Notes: generated from the letters alone by a model not told the origin. 64,000 bases of DNA from an uncultured Sphingomonas sp. (GCF_902806265.1 NZ_CADCVZ010000015.1:47748-111747); one strand, 5' to 3'; counted from the first letter of the stretch, positions 34,072 through 42,916 are shown. Program-made: numbers and translations.

Positions 34072-35362
34072 GCCTGCCGAGCTGATCCGCGATGCGGCGG
34101 TACCGCTGCCTGACATCGACGATCCCGGCTTTGCCGAAGCGTTCGACCGCTACGCCGACGCGCGGGTGATTTTGCTAGGCGAGGCCAGCCACGGGACCAG
34201 CGAGTTCTACCGGGCGCGAGCGGCAATCACGCGGCGGCTGGTCGAGCGGCACGGCGTCAACATCGTTGCGCTGGAGGCGGACTGGCCGGACGCCGCGAAC
34301 CTCGACCGCTATGTGCGGCACCGCGGTCGGCGGGTGGGCGAGGGAGCATCCGACGAGGATGCTCCGTTTCAGCGCTTCCCGAGCTGGATGTGGCGCAATG
34401 CCGAGTTCGACGGGCTGGTGCGCTGGCTGCACGGCCACAACCGGCTGCTGAGCGACGGCGCGCAGGCGGGCATCTACGGGCTCGACCTTTACAACCTGCA
34501 CGGGTCGATGCAGGCGGTGATCGGCTTCCTGGAGGAGCGTGATCCGCAGCTCGCGGCTGAAGCGCGGGAACGGTACTCGTGCCTTGCCCCGTTCAGCCGC
34601 AATCCCGCGCAATATGGAGCAATGGCGAAGTCGGCGGGCTTCGGCTTCTGTGCGGACGGAGCGGTCGCAATGCTGACCGATCTCCTGGAGCGGCAGTGCC
34701 TCGGCGGGGACTGCGACGAGTGGCTCGACGCCGCGGCGAACGCGCGCTTGGTCAAGAACGCCGAGGGCTACTACCGCGCCATGTTTCTTGCCTCTGAGGA
34801 CAGTTGGAACGCCCGCGACACGCACATGTTCGAGACGCTCTGCCAACTGCTCGAGGCCAAGGGACCGAACGCCAAGGCGGTCGTCTGGGCGCACAACAGC
34901 CACATCGGCGACGCACGGGCGACCGGCATGGGACGCGAGCGCGGCGAGCTCAACATCGGGCAGCTGGCGAAGGAGAGATTCGGCGAGCAGGCGCGGCTGA
35001 TCGGCTTCGGCACGCACAGTGGGACGGTGGCGGCGGCGGACGACTGGGATGCGCCGATGAAGGTCAAGCAGGTGCGGTCGAGCGTGGAGGGCAGCCATGA
35101 GCGGCTGTGTCACGACGCGGGCGTCGGACGTTTCCTGCTCGACCTGCGCGAGGATGGCCCCGCGCCGACGCGCGAGGAGCGGCTGGAGCGCTACATCGGG
35201 GTGATCTACCGGCCCGAGACCGAGCGCTGGAGCCATTATGTCGAGAGCGTGCTCGCCGAGCAGTTCGACGGCTGGGTGTGGTTCGATGAAACGCGGGCGG
35301 TGACGCCGCTCAGCGACGTACACGGCGCGGGTGAGGACGAGTTGTGGCCGTTCGGTCTTTAG
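34049..35362 (+). CDS. Erythromycin esterase family protein
   Basis: A 437-residue soluble protein of the Ere/EreA-like hydrolase family. The catalytic region includes VILLGEASHGTSEFYRAR (with the conserved Glu and His), ALEADWPDAANLDRYV, and VVWAHNSHIGDARAT. Family members outside resistance plasmids are often called succinoglycan-biosynthesis-like and have unknown substrates, so drug resistance should not be assumed. It starts inside the 3' end of pcm, an association that recurs in alphaproteobacteria as I recall it. It ends four bases into the convergent ThDP enzyme gene. Confidence 0.9.
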   Translation: MTSLTQVEPAELIRDAAVPLPDIDDPGFAEAFDRYADARVILLGEASHGTSEFYRARAAITRRLVERHGVNIVALEADWPDAANLDRYVRHRGRRVGEGASDEDAPFQRFPSWMWRNAEFDGLVRWLHGHNRLLSDGAQAGIYGLDLYNLHGSMQAVIGFLEERDPQLAAEARERYSCLAPFSRNPAQYGAMAKSAGFGFCADGAVAMLTDLLERQCLGGDCDEWLDAAANARLVKNAEGYYRAMFLASEDSWNARDTHMFETLCQLLEAKGPNAKAVVWAHNSHIGDARATGMGRERGELNIGQLAKERFGEQARLIGFGTHSGTVAAADDWDAPMKVKQVRSSVEGSHERLCHDAGVGRFLLDLREDGPAPTREERLERYIGVIYRPETERWSHYVESVLAEQFDGWVWFDETRAVTPLSDVHGAGEDELWPFGL

Positions 35363-37032
35363 CCGCGCGCCTTTGCCCGCAGCGCGGAGATCGTTGTCTG
35401 GTTGCTGATCACCTCGACGTCCGTCTTCACGTGGAGCAGGCGGATGCCGCGGCGCTCCTGCGCACGGGTGAAGGCGGGGGCGAAGGCTTCGGTGCGTTCG
35501 ACGGTCTCGGCCCAGGCCCCGTATGCGCGGCCTAAGGCGGCGAAATCGGGGTTGGTGAGGTCGGTGGCGGACAGGCGCTCGGGATAGTCGCGCTCCTGGT
35601 GCATGCGGATGGTGCCGTAGCTGCCATTGTCCACCACGATCACCAGCAGGTCGGCGCCGTACTGGGCGGCGGTGGCGAGTTCCTGGCCGTTCATCAGGAA
35701 GTCGCCGTCACCCGCGACGCACAGCACCTGGCGATCGCGGAAGCGTAGCGCGGCAGCAACCGCGGCGGGGAGGCCATAGCCCATGGACCCGCTGGTCGGG
35801 GCGAGCTGGCTCGGGCAGCCGGCATAGCGCCAGTAGCGGTGGACCCAGCCGGAGAAGTTGCCGGCGCCGTTGCAGACGATCGTGTCGGCGGGGAGCTGCT
35901 CTCGGAGCGCCCGCATCGCAACGCCGAGATCCATCGCGACGCCCTCGCGTGCTTGAGGCTCGCTCCACTCGAGCCATTCGGCATGCGCCTCCTCGCCGGC
36001 GCCGAAGCGCACGAGGTCCGGGTCCATCCAGGTGTCGAGCATCTGCGCGAACTCGCCCATGTCGGCGCAGATCGGCAGGTCGGCGTGGTAGACGCGGCCG
36101 AGTTCGTTGGGGTCGGGGTGGACGTGGACCAGCGTCTGACCGGGGTGATCGGGGGTGACGAGGGTGTAGCCGTCGGTGGTCGACTCGCCGAGCCGAGCAC
36201 CGACCACCAGCAGCAGGTCCGCGGCCTTGATCCGCGCGGTGAGCTTCGGGTTGGGGCCGTAGCCGGTGTTGCCGGCGTAGACGCGGCAGCTGTTCGGGAC
36301 GGCGTCCTGGCGGCGGAAGGCGGCAGCGACGGGGATGCCGTTGCGCGCGGCGAAGTTGGCGAAGTGGTGGGCGGCGGCGGGGCCCCAATCCGCGCCGCCG
36401 ACGATGGCGACGGGTGCAGCGGCGTCCTTCATCAGCTCGATCAAGGCAGCGACGGCGCTCGGGTCTGGGCTCTCCGCAACTGGCGGAACGGGCGGTCGGT
36501 CGGGTACCGCCACCTCATCGCGCAGCATGTCCTCGGGTAGCGCGAGCACGACCGGGCCGGGGCGGCCGGCGGTGGCGACGCGCCAGGCACGGGCGACATA
36601 TTCGGGGATGCGGGCGGCATCGTCGATCCGGGCCGCCCACTTGGCGATCGGCCCGAAGAAGACGGGGAAGTCGATCTCCTGAAAGCCCTCCCGGTCCTTG
36701 TCGCGGCGGTCGAGGTCGCCGACGAACAGGATCATGGGGGTGGAGTCTTGAAACGCGACATGCACCCCGGGGGTGGCGTTGGTCGCGCCGGGGCCGCGAG
36801 TGACAAAGGCGACGCCGGGCCGGCCGGTCAGCTTGCCGTCGGCCTCCGCCATGTAGGACACCCCGCCCTCCTGCCGGCACACCACCCTGTCGATCTCCGG
36901 CGTGTCGTGCAGCGCGTCGAGCACGGCGAGGAAGCTTTCCCCCGGGACGGTGAAGATGCGGTCGCAGCCCTGGATGCGGAGCTGGTCGACCAGGATGCGG
37001 CCGCCGGTGCGGAGGGGTGGGGAGTCGGGCAT
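35359..37032 (-). CDS. Thiamine diphosphate-binding enzyme (acetolactate synthase-like)
   Basis: A 557-residue enzyme of the ThDP-dependent decarboxylase/synthase superfamily. The N-terminal pyrimidine domain contains the cofactor-activating glutamate in VCRQEGGVSYMAEADG. The central domain lacks a clear FAD site. The C-terminal domain has the ThDP/magnesium motif GDGDFLMNGQELATAAQYG and then VVDN. The family covers acetolactate, benzoylformate and related enzymes; the substrate is uncertain. ATG at 37032 (MPDSPPLRTGGRIL) is chosen because the longer frame runs into cmk. No ilvN-type regulatory subunit is nearby. Confidence 0.88.
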   Translation of the reverse strand: MPDSPPLRTGGRILVDQLRIQGCDRIFTVPGESFLAVLDALHDTPEIDRVVCRQEGGVSYMAEADGKLTGRPGVAFVTRGPGATNATPGVHVAFQDSTPMILFVGDLDRRDKDREGFQEIDFPVFFGPIAKWAARIDDAARIPEYVARAWRVATAGRPGPVVLALPEDMLRDEVAVPDRPPVPPVAESPDPSAVAALIELMKDAAAPVAIVGGADWGPAAAHHFANFAARNGIPVAAAFRRQDAVPNSCRVYAGNTGYGPNPKLTARIKAADLLLVVGARLGESTTDGYTLVTPDHPGQTLVHVHPDPNELGRVYHADLPICADMGEFAQMLDTWMDPDLVRFGAGEEAHAEWLEWSEPQAREGVAMDLGVAMRALREQLPADTIVCNGAGNFSGWVHRYWRYAGCPSQLAPTSGSMGYGLPAAVAAALRFRDRQVLCVAGDGDFLMNGQELATAAQYGADLLVIVVDNGSYGTIRMHQERDYPERLSATDLTNPDFAALGRAYGAWAETVERTEAFAPAFTRAQERRGIRLLHVKTDVEVISNQTTISALRAKARG

Positions 37033-37042
37033 GGCCGCGGCT

Positions 37043-37684
37043 CTACCCGGCGAGGCGCTGCTCCACCAGCCGGATCGCCTCGGCCACCGCCGCGTCGCGG
37101 TCGAGCGTGGTGGTGTCGAGCAGTAGCGCGTCCTCCGCCCGGGCGAGCGGGGCAGTGGCGCGGTGGCTGTCGCGCTCGTCGCGGGCGCGGATGTCGAGCA
37201 GGACGTCCGCAAGGTGGGCGGTGAGGCCGCGATGCTCCAGCTCGTTGAGGCGCCGCTCGGCCCGGGCATCGGCGGAGGCGGTGACGAATAGCTTGGCGTG
37301 CGCAGCCGGCGCGATCACCGTACCGATGTCGCGGCCGTCGAGCACTGCGCCGCCGGACTGCCCGGCGAAGTCGCGCTGGCGTTCGAGCAGGGCTTCGCGG
37401 ACGGCGGGGTAGGCCGAGATGCGGCTGGCGACGCCGCCTACGGCCTCGGCGCGAAGCTCGGGATCGTCGGCCAGGCTGGCGATGCCGTCGCACGCGCGCA
37501 GGGCCGCGAACTCGCTTTCGGGATCGCCGCCCCAGCGCAGCAGGTTCAGCGCGACGGCCCGATAGAGGGTGCCGGTATCGAGGTGCGGCAGGCCGAAGCG
37601 TGCGGCCAACGCACGGGCGACGGTGCCCTTGCCGCTGGCGGCCGGGCCGTCGACGGCGATCACGAGGTCGGGGGGACGGCGCAT
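37043..37684 (-). CDS. cmk: Cytidylate kinase
   Basis: Phosphorylates CMP and dCMP; 213 residues. The P-loop is GPAASGKGT at residues 12-20, followed by HLDTGTLYRAVAL; the nucleotide-binding segments VLDGRDIGTVIAP and RDERDSHRATAPL are intact. The ATG at 37684 (MRRPPDLVIAVDG) fits the family; the upstream extension is non-coding. In most proteobacteria cmk precedes rpsA; here rpsA lies 19 kb away on the other strand. Confidence 0.96.
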   Translation of the reverse strand: MRRPPDLVIAVDGPAASGKGTVARALAARFGLPHLDTGTLYRAVALNLLRWGGDPESEFAALRACDGIASLADDPELRAEAVGGVASRISAYPAVREALLERQRDFAGQSGGAVLDGRDIGTVIAPAAHAKLFVTASADARAERRLNELEHRGLTAHLADVLLDIRARDERDSHRATAPLARAEDALLLDTTTLDRDAAVAEAIRLVEQRLAG

Positions 37685-37784
37685 CGGCGGCGGCTTTGAC
37701 AGCCACCCGCCGCTATGGCAAGGCGCCGCCGATTTCGCCGGCGACCCTCGTCCGCCGGCTCCATGAACTGTTGGAGTTTTCACG

Positions 37785-38123
37785 ATGGTGAAGCCCGAAT
37801 GGGGCGCCAAGCGCATGTGCCCCAAATGCTCGACCCGTTTCTACGATCTCGGCAAGGACGATCCGGTGACCTGCATCGAGTGCGGCAACGCCTGGATGCC
37901 CGAGCCGGTGCTGAAGTCCAAGCAGCCCCTGCCGTTCGAGACCCCGGCCGCGGCCGCTGGTGTGGTGCCTGAGCCCGCAGCGGCCGACCAGGATCTGGGT
38001 GCGGAGGATCTCGCCATTCCCGACGAGGACGAGGAGCCGAGCGCGGACGACGAGGTCGATCTGGGCACGGGCGACGATGACCTGGGCGTCGAGACCGCGG
38101 ACGACGACGAGGAGAATCTGTAG
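37785..38123 (+). CDS. TIGR02300 family zinc-ribbon acidic protein
   Basis: A 112-residue protein found almost only in alphaproteobacteria. The N-terminus has a zinc-ribbon-like motif, CPKCSTRFYDLGKDDPVTCIECG (four cysteines in two CxxC pairs, near residues 12-35). The C-terminal 60 residues are a strongly acidic, disordered tail. The function is unknown. It is divergent from cmk, with the promoter region of both in the 100-base gap. Confidence 0.93.
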   Translation: MVKPEWGAKRMCPKCSTRFYDLGKDDPVTCIECGNAWMPEPVLKSKQPLPFETPAAAAGVVPEPAAADQDLGAEDLAIPDEDEEPSADDEVDLGTGDDDLGVETADDDEENL

Positions 38124-38184
38124 GTTCGGGTCACCTCTGCGCGGGCCTGGGCTCCCGCAGATGGATGGCGCGCTTATGACCTGA

Positions 38185-38209
38185 GATCCTGGCCTCCGCC
38201 GGGATGACG
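38185..38209 (+). repeat. Single REP-like arm
   Basis: GATCCTGGCCTCCGCCGGGA followed by TGACG closely matches the right arm of the inverted repeat at 16778. It stands alone in the gap between the TIGR02300 gene and tRNA-Ala. Confidence 0.65.
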
Positions 38210-38217
38210 AAGAGGGT

Positions 38218-38244
38218 TTGACGCGCGCTTAAAACCGCTTAAAG
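38218..38244 (+). promoter_or_regulatory. Predicted promoter of tRNA-Ala
   Basis: TTGACGC, a perfect -35 element, is followed after 12 bases by GCTTAAAG, close to the -10 consensus GCTANAWC. It ends 12 bases before the tRNA gene. Confidence 0.6.
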
Positions 38245-38256
38245 CGCGCGGAACAC

Positions 38257-38332
38257 GGGGCCGTAGCTCAGCTGGGAGAGCGTCGCAATGGCATTGCGAA
38301 GGTCAGGGGTTCGATCCCCCTCGGCTCCACCA
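38257..38332 (+). tRNA. tRNA-Ala (anticodon GGC)
   Basis: A standard 76-nt cloverleaf with acceptor stem GGGGCCG/CGGCTCC, D arm GCTC-AGCTGGGA-GAGC, anticodon stem-loop CGCAA-TGGCATTGCG giving anticodon GGC, T loop TTCGATC, discriminator A and an encoded CCA end. Confidence 0.97.
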
Positions 38333-38385
38333 TTCCATCCATCGGCCGCCGAGCGCCTGCGTTAGCCTCGCCAGCACAAACGAAA

Positions 38386-38411
38386 GCGGCGGCGCCTTTC
38401 GACGCCGCCGC
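38386..38411 (-). terminator. Intrinsic terminator after the Flp pilin gene
   Basis: On the minus strand a 9-bp stem GCGGCGGCG/CGCCGCCGC with an 8-nt loop is followed by TTTCGTTTG. It lies 25 bases after the pilin stop codon. Confidence 0.75.
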
Positions 38412-38427
38412 CCGTGAGCTTCGCTCT

Positions 38428-38447
38428 AACCTCGATTAATCGAGGTT
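38428..38447. repeat. 20-bp perfect palindrome over the pilin stop codon
   Basis: AACCTCGATTAATCGAGGTT is self-complementary over all 20 positions and includes the last three codons and the stop of the Flp pilin gene. It could form an RNA hairpin or a dyad protein-binding site. Confidence 0.7.
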
Positions 38448-38597
38448 GGTCGCGACGTTGTTGAACGTGCCCGACAGATTGTCGCCGATCAGGCCCAGCG
38501 CGCCGATCGCGGCGACCGAGATGAGAGCCGCAATCAGGCCGTACTCGATGGCCGTTGCACCGCTGTTGTCCTTGATGATCTTGAGAAACTTCGCCAT
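38436..38597 (-). CDS. Flp family type IVb pilin
   Basis: A 53-residue pilin subunit, too short for many gene finders. The N-terminus MAKFLKIIKDNSGATAIEYG has the Flp prepilin motif: cleavage by the TadV-type peptidase is expected after Gly13, leaving a mature protein that starts with ATAIEYG, where Glu and Tyr are the conserved Flp pair. A hydrophobic helix (LIAALISVAAIGALGLIG) follows. The ATG at 38597 has a GGAGA site upstream. No tad/cpa secretion genes are in the window, so this copy is separate from its assembly machinery. Confidence 0.93.
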   Translation of the reverse strand: MAKFLKIIKDNSGATAIEYGLIAALISVAAIGALGLIGDNLSGTFNNVATNLD

Positions 38598-38743
38598 GTC
38601 CGGTCTCCTGGTTCCACACTATGGGGCTCGTTACCCCCCCACCGGCGGCCCAAAGAGCTCGTCGGTTGAGACCTTTCTACGGTTGAACGGTTGAAGACTT
38701 CTTAAAGCGGCGGGTTAACAATTCTTCAGGCGTTGGCAGCCGC

Positions 38744-40744
38744 TTACCAGCCCTCGAACATGCGCTCGACTTCGCGTGCGACGTCCTCCAGCCAGGCCGG
38801 CGGCTGATCGGTCCAGTCCTCCGGCAGCGGAGTGCGGCGTTCGGCCGGCCGCGGGGCCGGGCGGGGCGCCTGATAGTCGGATGGGAGCGCGGTGGAGGTG
38901 CGCCCATCGACCGCGAGTGCGGGCGCCATGAAGCTACGCCAGATCTGCGCGGGTGCGGTGCCGCCGCTGACCGACTTGCCCAGCGACTTGTTGTCGTCGC
39001 GGCCGACCCACACGCCCACCACCAGATCGCCCGCGAAACCGACGAACAATGCGTCGCGATTGTCCTGGCTGGTGCCGGTCTTGCCGAACGTCGGCGTGGC
39101 CAGCGCCGCGCGCCGGCCGGTGCCTTCGTTGGCGGAAGCCCACAGGAGGTCGAGCATCGGCTTCCAGTCGCGGCCGCGGTCGAGCCGGCCGCCCCGGCCG
39201 AAGAAGCTGGCGGCAAGCTTCTGGTCCTCGTTGCCGGTCGCCGGCAGCCCGGTCGCCTTCACTGGATAGCGGCCGGAGGCGACGGCCGCATAGGCGGAGG
39301 TCAGTTCCAGCAGGCTGACGCCCGCGGTGCCGAGCGCCACGCTGGGCGAGTTGGGCAGCGGCGTGGTGATGCCGAGGTCGCGGGCGGTGCGCAACACGTT
39401 CTCCCGGCCGACCGCCTCCGACAGGCGCACCGCCGCGGCGTTGCTGGAGCGGGCAAAGGCTTGGCGCATCGTAAGCTCGCCGCGGTACACGCCGTCGTTG
39501 TTCGCCGGGCTCCAGCCGTCGATGGTGAGCCGAGTGTCCGATATGCGGCTGTTCGGCGTCCAGCCCGAGCGGAGCGCGGCGAGGTAGACGAACAGCTTGA
39601 AGGCGGAGCCGGGCTGGCGACGCGCCTGGGTCGCCCGGTTGAATGGCGAGCTTTTGTAGCTCTTGCCGCCGACCATCGCGACGACCCGGCCGTCGGGGCG
39701 CATCGCTACCAGCGCCGCCTGGGCATTGCCGATCTCGGCGTTGCTGATGGCGCGAACCGCGATCTTCTGCAGGTCGGCGTCCAGGGTGGTACGAACCTTG
39801 ACCTGCCCGAAGTCGCTTTCGAAGGCCTGGCTGGCGGACGGGGCCACCCAGTCGGCAAAGAAGGTGCCGGTGGGGACCCGGTTCGAACGTGCGATCGGGC
39901 GTGCGGCCTTGGTCGAGCGGGCGCGTGCCTCCGTGATCACGCCGGTGTCGGCCATGGCGGCGAGCACCAGCCGGGCGCGCTTCTGCGCCGCGGGCAGGTT
40001 CTTGGTCGGGGCAAGCCGCGAGGGCGCCTGCACCAACCCGGCGAGCATGGCGGACTGGGCGAGCGTGAGCCGGCTCGGCTCCCGCCCGAAATAATGCTTC
40101 GACGCCGCGCGCAGGCCATAGACGCCGTCGCCGAAGTAGACGGACGAGAGATAGCGCGAGAGGATCTCATCCTTGGTCAGCCAGCTTTCGAGCCAGAAGG
40201 CGATGATCACCTCCTGCGCCTTGCGCTTGAGGCTGCGGTCGGACGACAGGAAGCTGGTCTTGGCGAGCTGCTGGGTGATGGTGGAGCCGCCCTGGCGGAC
40301 TCCGCCGGCCGAGAAGTTGGTGACCATCGCGCGTCCGATCGCCCGCGGATCGATGCCCCAATGGCGGAAGAAGCGGCGATCCTCAATCGCGACGAACGCG
40401 GCAGGGGTGAGCGGATCAAGGCGGGAGGCGACGACCGGCGCTTCCTTGACCGCGCCGCGCCGGGCGATGGGCGTGCCCTCCGCCGACAGCAGCAGCATGG
40501 CCGGGTCCTGCAGCGGCTCCATCGCGCGCGACAAGGGCGCGGTGATGATCAGCCAGCCGACGATCAGCAGCAGCACCGCGAAGAAAGCGGTGAAGCCCAT
40601 CCGCCACCAGCGCCGCCTGGGCCTGGGCTGCGGGACATCGGCATCGGAATAGTCGGCATATGGCCGCGGCGGCGGCGCAAAGGGGTCGGGCAACTCCTCG
40701 ATGTTAGCGCCGTTGCGCTGCCAGGGAGAGTCGCGATCGGCCAT
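38744..40744 (-). CDS. Class A penicillin-binding protein (transglycosylase/transpeptidase)
   Basis: A 666-residue bifunctional peptidoglycan synthase anchored by one N-terminal membrane helix (near residues 50-70). The GT51 glycosyltransferase domain has EDRRFFRHWGIDPRAIGRA, GGSTITQQLAK and RKAQEVIIAFWLE. The transpeptidase domain has the active-site serine in GSAFK, the SSN motif in ARSSNAAAV and the KTG motif in FGKTGTSQDNRDA. The Pro-rich C-terminal tail is cytoplasm-distal. The layout is PBP1b/PbpC-like in size. It is divergent from the solute-binding protein gene. Confidence 0.94.
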   Translation of the reverse strand: MADRDSPWQRNGANIEELPDPFAPPPRPYADYSDADVPQPRPRRRWWRMGFTAFFAVLLLIVGWLIITAPLSRAMEPLQDPAMLLLSAEGTPIARRGAVKEAPVVASRLDPLTPAAFVAIEDRRFFRHWGIDPRAIGRAMVTNFSAGGVRQGGSTITQQLAKTSFLSSDRSLKRKAQEVIIAFWLESWLTKDEILSRYLSSVYFGDGVYGLRAASKHYFGREPSRLTLAQSAMLAGLVQAPSRLAPTKNLPAAQKRARLVLAAMADTGVITEARARSTKAARPIARSNRVPTGTFFADWVAPSASQAFESDFGQVKVRTTLDADLQKIAVRAISNAEIGNAQAALVAMRPDGRVVAMVGGKSYKSSPFNRATQARRQPGSAFKLFVYLAALRSGWTPNSRISDTRLTIDGWSPANNDGVYRGELTMRQAFARSSNAAAVRLSEAVGRENVLRTARDLGITTPLPNSPSVALGTAGVSLLELTSAYAAVASGRYPVKATGLPATGNEDQKLAASFFGRGGRLDRGRDWKPMLDLLWASANEGTGRRAALATPTFGKTGTSQDNRDALFVGFAGDLVVGVWVGRDDNKSLGKSVSGGTAPAQIWRSFMAPALAVDGRTSTALPSDYQAPRPAPRPAERRTPLPEDWTDQPPAWLEDVAREVERMFEGW

Positions 40745-40851
40745 CTTACGGGGTGCGCCACCTTGTCATACTGCCTTGCTCCACTAATACAGCAATGCGA
40801 GCTTGGCTAGAGAGCTTGGGTGTAACGGGCGGCGGCGCTAGAGCAAGGACG

Positions 40852-42345
40852 ATGAAGGGCATCTGTATCGGCCGACTGCTGTGCGGTGCCTTGGGTGCGG
40901 CCGCGCTGACGCTCGCCGGATGCGAGGAGCGGCAGGAAGGGCCCGTCCGAGTGACGGTGATCGGCGAGGCGCTCAGGATCGTCGATCCGGCGGCGCTGCC
41001 GCTCAGCCGTCCGACGGAAGTGCTGCTGGGCAACGCGGCGCAGGGCCTGGTGGGATTCGACGCGCAGGGGAATATCGAGGCGGGCCTCGCCGAGCGGTGG
41101 AACGTCAGCGACGATGGGCTGAGCTACATCTTCCGGCTGCAGACGGGCGAGTGGCCGTCGGGGCGGAAGATCACGGCCTACGACGTGGCTCGAATGCTCC
41201 GCCGGCAGCTCACCCCCGCGAGCCGAAATCCGCTCAAGGATGCGTTCGGCGCGGTCGACCAGATCGTCGCGATGACCGACCGTGTGCTGGAAATCCGCTT
41301 GAGGGCGCCCCGGCCGCACTTGCTGCAATTGCTGGCCCAGCCGGAGTTCGCGCTGGTTCGCAATGGCGAAGGGACGGGGCCGTTCGCACTTGCGGAGGAC
41401 GGCGCCGAGGGAGTCGAAGCGCCAGTTCGGCTGGAGCGCGACCTTGGCGATCCCGGCGATCGCGGCGAGCAGCCGAAAGAAGTGGTGGAGCTCGGTGCGG
41501 CCGAGATCGTGCCGGCCGTACGCGGCTTCCTGGCGGGGCGAACCCACATGGTCCTGGGCGGGACCTTCGTCGACGCGCCCTATGTAGCGGGGACGCGGTT
41601 GCCGCGGGGCACGCTGCGGTTCGACCCGGCCGCGGGACTGTTCGGACTGATCCCTGCGCGGGAGGGCGGCCTGCTCGCCAATCCGGAGGTCCGCGCGCTG
41701 CTGGACGAGGCGATCGACCGGCAGGCGCTGGTTGCGGCGCTGGGGGCGCCCGACCTGGAAGCGCGCGCCGGCGTGCTGCAGCCGGGGCTGGACGGGAACA
41801 TCGCGCCAGCGGTGCCGCCGTGGGCCGCCGTGCCAATCGCCGAGCGGCGGGCCGACCTGGTCGCGCGCGGCCGCGCGCTGTTCGAGCCGGAGGATGGCGA
41901 GCCGCCGACGCTTCGCGTCTTCTTGCCCGAAGGACCCGGCAGCGACATCGTCATTCGGCGGCTGCAAGCGGACTGGGGCCCGCTCGGGCTGCAAGTGGAG
42001 CACGCGGAGCGGGCGCGAGGCGCCGACCTCCGGCTGCTCGACGTGGTCGCGCCGTCCGTGTCGCCGGCCTGGTATCTCCGCCAGTTCCGCTGCGAGGTGG
42101 CGCCGATCTGCTCGGAGGAGGCGGACGAGTTGCTGGCCGCAGCCCGGCTCGCCCCGGTGGCGGCGCAGCGTGCAGCACTGTTCGCCGATGCCGAGCGGTT
42201 GATCCGCGAGCAGACCCTGTTCCTGCCGATCGCCGCTCCGGTCCGCTGGTCACTGGTATCGCGCGCGCTGCCGGGCTTTGCGGAAAACCGCTTCGCGCGG
42301 CATACGCTGACCGACCTCCGCAACCCACCAGGCGAGAACCGCTGA
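40852..42345 (+). CDS. ABC transporter substrate-binding lipoprotein (peptide/nickel family 5)
   Basis: A 497-residue exported lipoprotein (signal CGALGAAALTLAGCEE, lipobox LAGC) of the OppA/DppA family. The family segment is seen in NAAQGLVGFDAQGNIEAGLA, then WNVSDDGLSYIFRLQ and GRKITAYDVARMLRRQL. The C-terminal half is divergent. The ATG at 40852 has AAGGA upstream; the longer frame is rejected. No permease or ATPase genes are adjacent, so this may be an orphan. The next gene begins one base after the stop codon. Confidence 0.85.
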   Translation: MKGICIGRLLCGALGAAALTLAGCEERQEGPVRVTVIGEALRIVDPAALPLSRPTEVLLGNAAQGLVGFDAQGNIEAGLAERWNVSDDGLSYIFRLQTGEWPSGRKITAYDVARMLRRQLTPASRNPLKDAFGAVDQIVAMTDRVLEIRLRAPRPHLLQLLAQPEFALVRNGEGTGPFALAEDGAEGVEAPVRLERDLGDPGDRGEQPKEVVELGAAEIVPAVRGFLAGRTHMVLGGTFVDAPYVAGTRLPRGTLRFDPAAGLFGLIPAREGGLLANPEVRALLDEAIDRQALVAALGAPDLEARAGVLQPGLDGNIAPAVPPWAAVPIAERRADLVARGRALFEPEDGEPPTLRVFLPEGPGSDIVIRRLQADWGPLGLQVEHAERARGADLRLLDVVAPSVSPAWYLRQFRCEVAPICSEEADELLAAARLAPVAAQRAALFADAERLIREQTLFLPIAAPVRWSLVSRALPGFAENRFARHTLTDLRNPPGENR

Positions 42346-42346
42346 C

Positions 42347-42781
42347 ATGGCCATCCGGCCCGAACCGCTGAACCGTTCGCCGCTGCCGCCCTTCGGCCGG
42401 GATCCGCAGGCCGTGCGGGAACGGCTCGAACGGCTGGAGAAGCTGATGGAGCGGCTGGTCACGGTGCCCGGGACGAACAAGGGTGTCGGTCTGGATGTGG
42501 CGCTCGACTTCGTGCCGGTGGTCGGGCCGACGATCGCCGCGGGCATCGGCGCCTACCTGGCGTGGGAAGCCAAGAACCTCGGCATGTCCAAGTGGCAGAT
42601 CACGCGCATGGGCGGCAACATCGGCGTCGATTGGGCGCTTGGCATGATCCCGTTCGTGGGCGCGGTGCCCGACTTCTTCTTCCGCTCGAACACCCGCAAC
42701 CTGCGGATGATCAAGCGGTATCTCGACAAGCACCATCCGGGCACGAAGACGGTGGACGTGGAGGCCCGGGGACGCGGTTGA
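42347..42781 (+). CDS. DUF4112 domain protein
   Basis: A 144-residue protein with the DUF4112 pattern: LERLEKLMERLVTVPGTNKG, VALDFVPVVGPTIAAGIGAYL, WQITRMGGNIGVDWALGMIPFVGAVPDFFF and RNLRMIKRYLDKH. Two hydrophobic stretches suggest membrane association. Function unknown. It is directly coupled to the upstream solute-binding gene (one-base gap) and followed by a dispersed repeat. Confidence 0.92.
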   Translation: MAIRPEPLNRSPLPPFGRDPQAVRERLERLEKLMERLVTVPGTNKGVGLDVALDFVPVVGPTIAAGIGAYLAWEAKNLGMSKWQITRMGGNIGVDWALGMIPFVGAVPDFFFRSNTRNLRMIKRYLDKHHPGTKTVDVEARGRG

Positions 42782-42784
42782 GCG

Positions 42785-42813
42785 ATGTCCGCTTTCGACC
42801 CATTGCGGACATT
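42785..42813 (+). repeat. 29-bp dispersed repeat, copy A
   Basis: The element starts ATGTCCGCTTTCGACCCATT and ends GCGGACATT; its ends form an 8-bp inverted repeat ATGTCCGC/GCGGACAT. It begins four bases after the DUF4112 stop codon. A second copy, 23 of 29 positions identical by eye, lies at 43267 on the same strand, so the pair flanks the GFA-family gene. Sequences of this type give rise to the spurious NVRNGSKADI peptides seen in many annotated genomes. Confidence 0.75.
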
Positions 42814-42916
42814 CAAGCGCTGCGAAAAAGCAACGAAGCAGCAGTCAGGGGTCGCCCTATCCGACGAGACGCGGTCGGCCAGCGAGCTCTGCCTGCACAG
42901 TTTAGGAGGCGCGAGG

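Noticed and set aside
34049..35362. Macrolide-resistance gene
   Set aside because: The protein is of the broad erythromycin-esterase-like family; chromosomal members coupled to pcm have unknown substrates, so a resistance call is not supported.
42553..42816. 87-codon minus-strand frame starting MNVRNGSKADI
   Set aside because: Its beginning is encoded by the 29-bp dispersed repeat, a well-known source of false proteins; the rest is antisense to the DUF4112 gene.
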